Shown here: piece by piece, positions 58,336 through 64,000 of the stretch
How positions within the stretch are numbered: position 1 is the first letter of the stretch
How the letters are laid out: the number at the start of each line of letters is the position of its first letter
The notes under the pieces: generated by a model
The model's database searches: none
What the model was told of the DNA's origin: nothing
What the model saw: the letters and a program-made list of their open reading frames with translations, nothing else
Made by a program: the position numbers and the translations under genes
NCBI GenBank assembly: GCA_037349105.1
Contig: JAYJMM010000041.1
Span: forward strand, 5,330,501 to 5,394,500
Source of the DNA: Limnomonas spitsbergensis
Taxonomy: Eukaryota; Chlorophyta; Chlorophyceae; Chlamydomonadales
DNA length: 64,000 bases
Direction of reading: 5' to 3'

Positions 58336-58545
58336 AGTTTTTACAGTCCAACGGGGCATCACATTTGATGCATGGGACTTGTGCCCGTAAACCGGTACAG
58401 GCACTAAATATGCTAGGACAGCGAGCGAAAACCAATGACCCCCCTGGGCAAGCAACCAACACTCAACCACCGAGCAGTAGCGTGGGAATGAACCCCATAG
58501 TGCAGCAGATTAGCCCCAGCCATAAAACATGACGTGGGTGCAAAA
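58336..58545 (+). repeat. Dispersed repeat family A, copy within the LINE remains
   Basis: Runs from GTCCAACGGGGCATCACATT through ATGCATGGGACTTGTGCCCG to CATGACGTGGGTGC, colinear over about 205 bp with 1258-1462. Confidence 0.72.
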
Positions 58546-58918
58546 GAGTTCGGTTGGACGCCTCCTAGGAAAGACAGGTGAGTGTCGTAAGGGACAGCGT
58601 TAGATTCTAATTGAGAAGGAAACAAGAAAGTTTTAGTGATGTGTAAGCGAAACTTCAGTGTGTTTAAGTGTTTTAAAATGTGTGAAATATGTATGAAACT
58701 GTGTGACACATAAGTGAGTTAAATGTTTAAAAAGTGTGACCTGTGTGTATAAATTATTGAGATGAGTGTGTGAAACTTCTGTAAGTGAGCCATTTCAATG
58801 TTAAATTAGTGATTCAAAAACGATGATACAAACACATGGACCAGAGATAGGAATTGTGATAATCAAGGTGATAGTCATCCCAAGTCAAGACTCCCCCTTA
58901 ACCTGACATATGAAAAAC

Positions 58919-59152
58919 TCATGCGGCCACCTCCACCCCATCGACAAAGAGCCGAGCACGCGTGAAAAACACCCTCAACTTCATCTCCTTGGCAAACTGG
59001 AACTTGGGCCAGAGCTCATGCCGTGCCGACAACTCTGCAGGGGACATATCATCCCAGATGGTGACACCCTTGCCTGCCAACTGAATCCTCCCATACACTA
59101 CGCTCTCGGCCTCGCTGCGATTGCCCACGCGGAACTTGATCTTCATGTGCAA
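58919..59152 (-). mobile_element. Probable LINE ORF1 3' fragment
   Basis: The minus-strand frame encodes 77 residues ending KMKLRVFF-like text and RARLFVDGVEV. This is similar in style to the RNA-binding ORF1 C-terminus of plant and algal LINEs (weak recognition). It lies 5' of the reverse transcriptase remnant in the same orientation, as expected for ORF1 then ORF2. Confidence 0.45.
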
Positions 59153-59683
59153 AAATACCCTGTTGACCAGCGGCCGGCCCCCAACCTCGTTACTTTCAAA
59201 AAGCTAAGGTAGGGAGTAGGGAGTAGGGACCACGGTACGTCACAAAAGGGGCAGAGGTTGGACAGAGCGATTCTGTATGCCATATAGAAGAGGTCTAGTC
59301 CTCAGGATTACGGTTTACTCTACACTAGGGATATTAAGCAGACAACAGTCGCTTAACCTTGGAGCAGGCAGGGGGCTCTTGAGCTAGAAAAATGTGGACG
59401 CCTCTCCTCAGGCGTGTTGGTAATTGGTACTGGAGGCCATAGTCAGGATCTGTCGGTAGAACAAGGCCTAAGGACTCGTTATTTAGGTGCAGGACAAGGT
59501 GGGGTCCAGGCTGCAAAAGAGAACATGAGTTTAAGGCGAGTCCACACTGGAGAGTCTCTGCTCCACACTCATCCGCCCCTGCCGTACAGCGTTTTTGCGA
59601 ACCCTGAAGGGCGGCATGCAGCGGTAATCCTTAGCCACGCTCAGCTAGGTTCTGTCCAGACCTGACTAAATCCAACTCACGCG

Positions 59684-62600
59684 ATGAAGAACAAGAACAG
59701 TGAGCATGGCAGCGCGCTGCTGCAATATCGAAGCTCAATCACGCAACATCATAAATGTGTGAATTCCGTCATAATGTTTTTGCTCAAAGACGCTTCCCCC
59801 CCCCCGTTCGCCCCTCAGAGAAGAAGCAGAAGCACGGAGATGAGTTCTATGATTCTATGACCGCAACTGGTGGAAGCAATGCACCTGCAGCAGGAGCAGG
59901 AGGCTGGCAGACTGGCCCCGTTTCCGCCATGGCAGTCGATGACGCAGCACCCAGCGCCGACAAAGCGCAGACCGAACCGAGCGGGACAGGTAAATTACGG
60001 CATCTCTGTAATGACTGTGCCCCCCAGCTCCACGCACAGATTGTGTCGTTCTCTGCTCCACCCTGCACACCGCTGTGGCTGTCCCCTCCTCCTGGCCATG
60101 GCCATGTGACACTAGCTGGCAGCCCATTCGGGTCTATGGTTGTGCTTGCTTTTAATGTACACCAGAAGACCTTTGGCAGGCTGCTGTACAGCCACCACTG
60201 GGCCGGTGGGGAGCAAACCTTGACCGGCCAACGGCTGGTAGCCCAAGCAGGGGGACGAGCCGCACCAGGCGCCCGCTGATGTGATGTAGCTGAAGTACAG
60301 CTAAAGTATCATGGCATAAACATTGCAGGCAGGCTGCGACTGACATGGCGTCCACTGTCAAATGCATGTGCCGCACGGGATACCTTTGGGCGGCTGATGT
60401 CTTCCTGAGGTGGTGGGGGGTGAACCGAGCAGGTTTTGCGAATCTTCTGCCCTGCAGAGAAGTCCTCTACAAAACGTAGTGGAACAGGGCGGTTTTGGCC
60501 AAGGCCCCAGCCGTTTTTTCCCCTTCTCTTTCTCATGCCTCAAAGAGCGGGATAATCGTCTTCCTTGTGTCCTCGTGTTGCTCTGCCCAGGTTGTTGCTT
60601 GCAAGGGTATTACCAGCGGCGTGCTCGTCTCATCCTATGATCGTGTTAGTGACTCTGGCATTGAAGTGTGCAGTACTGAAAGTCCCCTTCAAAGGACTAG
60701 TGCCCCTCTGATTCTCAGGATATACGAGCATTTTTTACTCAAACTGAATTGTGACGTAGGGCAATTGTGTGCTGCTGCTACTGCTGCTGCTACTGCTGAG
60801 CCCCCATAGCCTACATGTGCCCTACAAGCTGCCTTCTTGTTTTGGAAAATTCCCGTACCCCGCCTTTCAGGCGCTGTCCCTACCGAGGGCGAGCCGATGA
60901 AGATTGACGAGAAGAAGATGACCAAGAAATTGAAGGTGGCTAAGACATCCATGTGAGTAACAGAGTGCCCTGTCAAGGGACTAGGGGAAAGGATATGCCA
61001 GTAATGGTCACTCTTTTGTCAATTTTGTGCTCTGCCCAGGAACGGAAGTGGCAGGTTGTGCAGATCGGTTTTCGGTAGCCTGTTACCTTCCCTCTGAAAA
61101 GGAATGCACCTGGATGTGAGCACCCTTCCAGAAAAAGAGAATCCGATAATCGACGCCCTCTCACCCTGACTAGGAGGGGGGGAATCTCTAGATTTGAGTT
61201 TCCAGAGTATGGACCAGGGGGTATGTGCATACCAGTAATGGCGACTGCCTGTTGCTCCAGGATTGTGTGCTTTCAGGCTGCGTGCGGGGATGTCCACCCG
61301 CCTGCATGATACTCTCATGCCAAATTACGGATTTGTATAACAAAAGCCTCTGGCAAAGCTTTTAAATTGTCGATTTTTTGGGAGTAAGTGAGGTGAGCAG
61401 GGAACGCACTGTGTCATGCCCTGCTGGTGGTGCCAACTCCTGCCTAAGGGAGAGAAGGAAGGGAGCGAGTAAGGCGTTGGGCAAGTGTCGCTGGGGGGGG
61501 CTACTCCTGCTGAATTCAGGGTGATTCAGCTACAATTAGCCACGTCACGGCCGACAGACAGGGGGGGGGACTGGTCTAGCAAGCCCTGCTGCTTGGCCCT
61601 GGCCCACTGGCCTTCAATTGTTCTAGGCTTTCTCCCGATCGGCCCAATGATGACATGCTGGCTCTTCCCCCATGCAGGAGATGGTCTCACACTCTCATGA
61701 ATGCTCAGCATAGGACTGCCTGGCTCTCTTATGCCCCTCGGTCTCGATTTATGAACCTTGAAGCTGCCCCGGTGTGCATTATGCCAGATCTGAGACTGGC
61801 CAGATCTGTGGGTTTGTACCAAGACCCATTGTATTTGCACTCTTTATTAGTGCAGATGCTATCATGATCGTGCGCGTGATGCTGGGCCTGCTTCTCTGAT
61901 TCGGCCTGTGTCCTCACAAATTCGCCCTGAAACCAGCTCCCTGTGACCTCTCTTCCCTTTGCAGGAAACGAGGCCAGAGGACCAAGAATCAAAGGTTGCG
62001 GAAAGCTGGAAAGCTAGAAAAGGTGCGCAGCTCGCAGTGTCTTGCGGGACATGCCTGGGTGCGTATACAACCAAGCTGTCTGGCATAGCAGTTCCAGAAT
62101 GCAGGCTTCCAGACAATCTGGTGCCGGTAATTGGGTAAGTCAGATCAATTTAAGATGCATGAACTGCGGCATGAACTCCGGCATGATTACCGGTGCTCGG
62201 ATCATTCAGGAAATAAATATAATTTGGTATCCCTGCCAGCATCAGAGCCGGGCCTCACGGACTCAGCATTCGTGACCACGCACATCTGCCGTCCTGCCGG
62301 CCCGTTCGCCATGCGCTTCATCGCCAGTTTTAAGGAATGGAAAGCGCAGGTCCTGTTGGTGGGGGTTCAGATTAGGGTGAAATTGGTAGGTTGTGCATGA
62401 CATTCCAGGGGTCACCGCTGAACTGTAGCACCCTGGATGCAATATGTACGGTGCTTCAGCTCCTATCGATATGCTTTGCCTCCCCTTTCCAGCGTTGTTC
62501 ATGGGTGAGGGACGCATTCAGATGCTACATATCGAACGTTCGCTTTTAGATGGCGATGGAGAGTTTTGCGCCCTGAGGGCAGCCTAAAAATATATGATGA

Positions 62601-63226
62601 ATCCATAGTTCCATACCTCTGGGAGGGCTGAAATCTGCTGTATAATAGGTAAGCTGCATGAATGATTCAATGGCCTGCAGCGGGAGGATTCATGGTGCAG
62701 CAAGCCCTGCTGCTTGGTCCAACAGCATTCATAAGGGTGGTCCTGGCTTGCTCATCAGGGCCACACAGCAGCCAGCCAAACTTAGCCTGGTCTGCACTGC
62801 AGCGAGCTCTGTTCAGCGCAAAGTTAATAAACGCCGAGATGCATCTGAACATTGAGAATCCCACGTCTGCCCTCTGGGCCAGGGCTTGATCTAGATCTAG
62901 ATATAGAAATAATTATCTCTGGGTTTGTTTTATTGGCTGGAGCAGGTATCCCAACATGCCTTCCCTTCTGCACCCAGAAGGCTGCACGTTAAGAAACCTT
63001 GATCCGACCCTGGCGATCTGAAGCCTGATCCTGAGTGCATGTCCTGGGGGTCTTGCTGATGTGGTGCTGACGTGGTGCTGATGTGTCTTGCTGACGGAAG
63101 CCTTCCCACCCCATCCTCCTGCTTGTGTACTCACAGGCTATGGCGAGAGTGGAGCAGGCTGGCGTGCGTGTGGATCATGGCAAGTCCAGGCGGCTGACCA
63201 AGTTGTCGCTGAAGCACATGTACTGA
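59684..63226 (+). CDS. 138-aa basic protein, five exons, family not recognised
   Basis: Exons 59684-59699, 59819-59989, 60871-60952, 61965-62022 and 63137-63226 total 417 nt, all phases consistent. Donors are GTGAGC, GTAAAT, GTGAGT and GTGCGC; acceptors are CCTCAG, TTTCAG, TTGCAG and TCACAG. The protein starts MKNKNKKKQKHGDEFYDSM, has an Ala/Gly/Ser-rich middle with the acidic patch MAVDDAAPSAD, and then a strongly basic half with MKIDEKKMTKKLKVAKTS and KRGQRTKNQRLRKAGKLEKA, ending KLSLKHMY. Size and charge recall small nucleolar or ribosome-assembly factors, but this is only an impression. The 16-nt first exon is the weakest call; it gains support because its single leftover A completes a Lys codon with the next exon. 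Confidence 0.68.
60190..60310 (-). repeat. Dispersed repeat family B copy, inverted, in an intron
   Basis: GGGGAGCAAACCTTGACCGG, CCAAGCAGGGGGACGAGCCG, CACCAGGCGCC and ATGTAGCTGAAGTACAGCTA match the inverse consensus well. Confidence 0.82.
61510..61605 (+). repeat. Dispersed repeat family B copy in an intron
   Basis: GATTCAGCTACAATTAGCCA, CGTCACGGC, and AGCAAGCCCTGCTGCTTGGC. Confidence 0.78.
62660..62775 (+). repeat. Dispersed repeat family B copy in an intron
   Basis: GGTGCAGCAAGCCCTGCTGC followed by TTGGTCCAACAGC and GGTGGTCCTGGC; the CAGCTACA end is not preserved. Confidence 0.65.
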
Positions 63227-63320
63227 AAAGTGTGTGTACTGAAAACGTTGCTGATGTACACGTACTGAAGTACGTGTACTTAAGCTGTTGCTGACGTACA
63301 TAAACTTAAGCTGTTGAGTG
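63190..63320 (+). repeat. Degenerate copies of the stop-codon region of the 138-aa gene
   Basis: The real coding end GTCGCTGAAGCACATGTACT and GAAAA is echoed by GTTGCTGATGTACACGTACT and GAAG, then by CTGTTGCTGACGTACATAAA and CTTAAG, in units of about 40-45 bp. Confidence 0.65.
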
Positions 63321-63904
63321 TCGGTGGCAAGGATGCGATGTGTGGGGAGGGGGGGACGCTGTTCGCCGTCAGCTGTGGCCTATGTGGTGTGTGGAAGTTT
63401 GGTCGGGACATTGCATTGCGCTGACTTGTGCTGGGCTGCTATGCTAGCGTGCGCTGGGTTGCCATGATGTTGCGTTCTGCCGAGGTCTGGGCGCCAAGGC
63501 ACTGTGCCATGGCGTGGCACATGTGCCTGTGTTGAGCTTTGCGCGGGCTTACTGGGCGTCTCGGCGCCCCTCCCCTCCCCCAGGGACTAAACAATTAAAT
63601 CGGACACCTGAAGCATGAGCTTGGGCTGTTTGTTAGTTCGCGTCGTGTGAGGTGTGCAGGGGGTGGCCAGGCGCCCTGGATAGTATCTGTGTTTTGCCAC
63701 TAGACTGCTGGAGGAGTGCCTGGTAGGTAGACGGGCGGCCCTTTGATTTTTGCCTTTTTGCCCGGCCAGGTTAACAAGGGTCGCTTCCTCCTTCCGGATT
63801 TCTTGTCCATGGCACTGCTTTTTCTGTGGCGTTTGAGTGGGATAAGTTTTTGTCACTTTCTGTTGTAAAATAAAAATGAAAGCAGTTATGGGTTACCGGA
63901 TTCA

Positions 63905-63965
63905 GACCGGTCAATGACGTCAAATCTCTGGGCCCTGCTCAAAATAAGCTCGGCCTCGTTGGCGT
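63905..63965 (+). repeat. Dispersed repeat family C copy
   Basis: ATGACGTCAAATCTCTGGGC followed by CCTGCTCAAAATAAGCTCGG and CCTCGTTGGCG. It matches the copies at 45930 (inverted) and 47025. Confidence 0.65.
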
Positions 63966-64000
63966 CCAGCTCCTTGATTGGGAAGTAAAGAGGGGAAATG

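Noticed and set aside
63890..64000. A minus-strand exon at the right edge (FPIKELDANEAELILSRAQ)
   Set aside because: Most of this stretch matches the dispersed family C repeat seen at 45930 and 47025; the remaining bases are too few to call. A true exon cannot be excluded without sequence beyond the window.

Overview
This is nuclear DNA from a eukaryote, most likely a green alga with a large, repeat-rich genome. The evidence: long genes cut by GT-AG introns, a bacterial-type (class-2) phosphoenolpyruvate carboxylase of the kind found in green algae and land plants, TTTAGGG-like interstitial tracts, LINE and SINE debris, and introns packed with minisatellites. The overall style resembles large-genome prasinophytes such as Cymbomonas, but that is a guess and no species can be fixed from the window.

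Layout. 1-17957 (+): the C-terminal 725 residues of bacterial-type PEP carboxylase in 18 visible exons; the N-terminal part lies upstream of the window. 17958-29553: about 11.6 kb without a convincing intact gene, holding repeats, TTTAGGG-like tracts and a leucine-rich-repeat fragment near 22.8-23.1 kb. 44887-29554 (-): a 13-exon gene reconstructed here as 2203 aa. Its C-terminus is the L7Ae-type RNA-binding domain of SECIS-binding protein 2 (selenoprotein synthesis), preceded by a very long low-complexity region with two C2H2 zinc fingers. 48216-49100 (-): a leucine-rich-repeat gene or fragment ending in a Glu/Gly tract. 50471-51667 (+): four phase-compatible exons of an unrecognised protein. 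52245-52620: a tRNA-derived SINE. 52632-53093 (-): an unrecognised basic ORF. 53635-55139 (+): an armadillo-repeat protein with a one-base frameshift in its last repeat. 56540-59152 (-): remains of a LINE. 59684-63226 (+): a five-exon gene for a 138-aa basic protein that I do not recognise.

The PEPC and SBP2 genes converge (tail to tail) across the gene-poor stretch. All exon joins proposed for these two genes and for the 138-aa gene keep the reading frame, and the summed coding lengths (2178, 6612 and 417 nt) are exact multiples of three.

The most striking pattern is not a gene. Nearly every PEPC intron contains one or more degenerate tandem copies of the neighbouring exon's edge, splice site included. 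The donor of one SBP2 exon is repeated the same way about six times, and the stop-codon region of the 138-aa gene is also repeated. This looks like recurrent local duplication anchored on exon-intron junctions, and it seems to have seeded many of the intronic minisatellites. In addition, a short dispersed repeat with the end motif CAGCTACAATTCAGCTACA occurs at least a dozen times, along with two other dispersed families.
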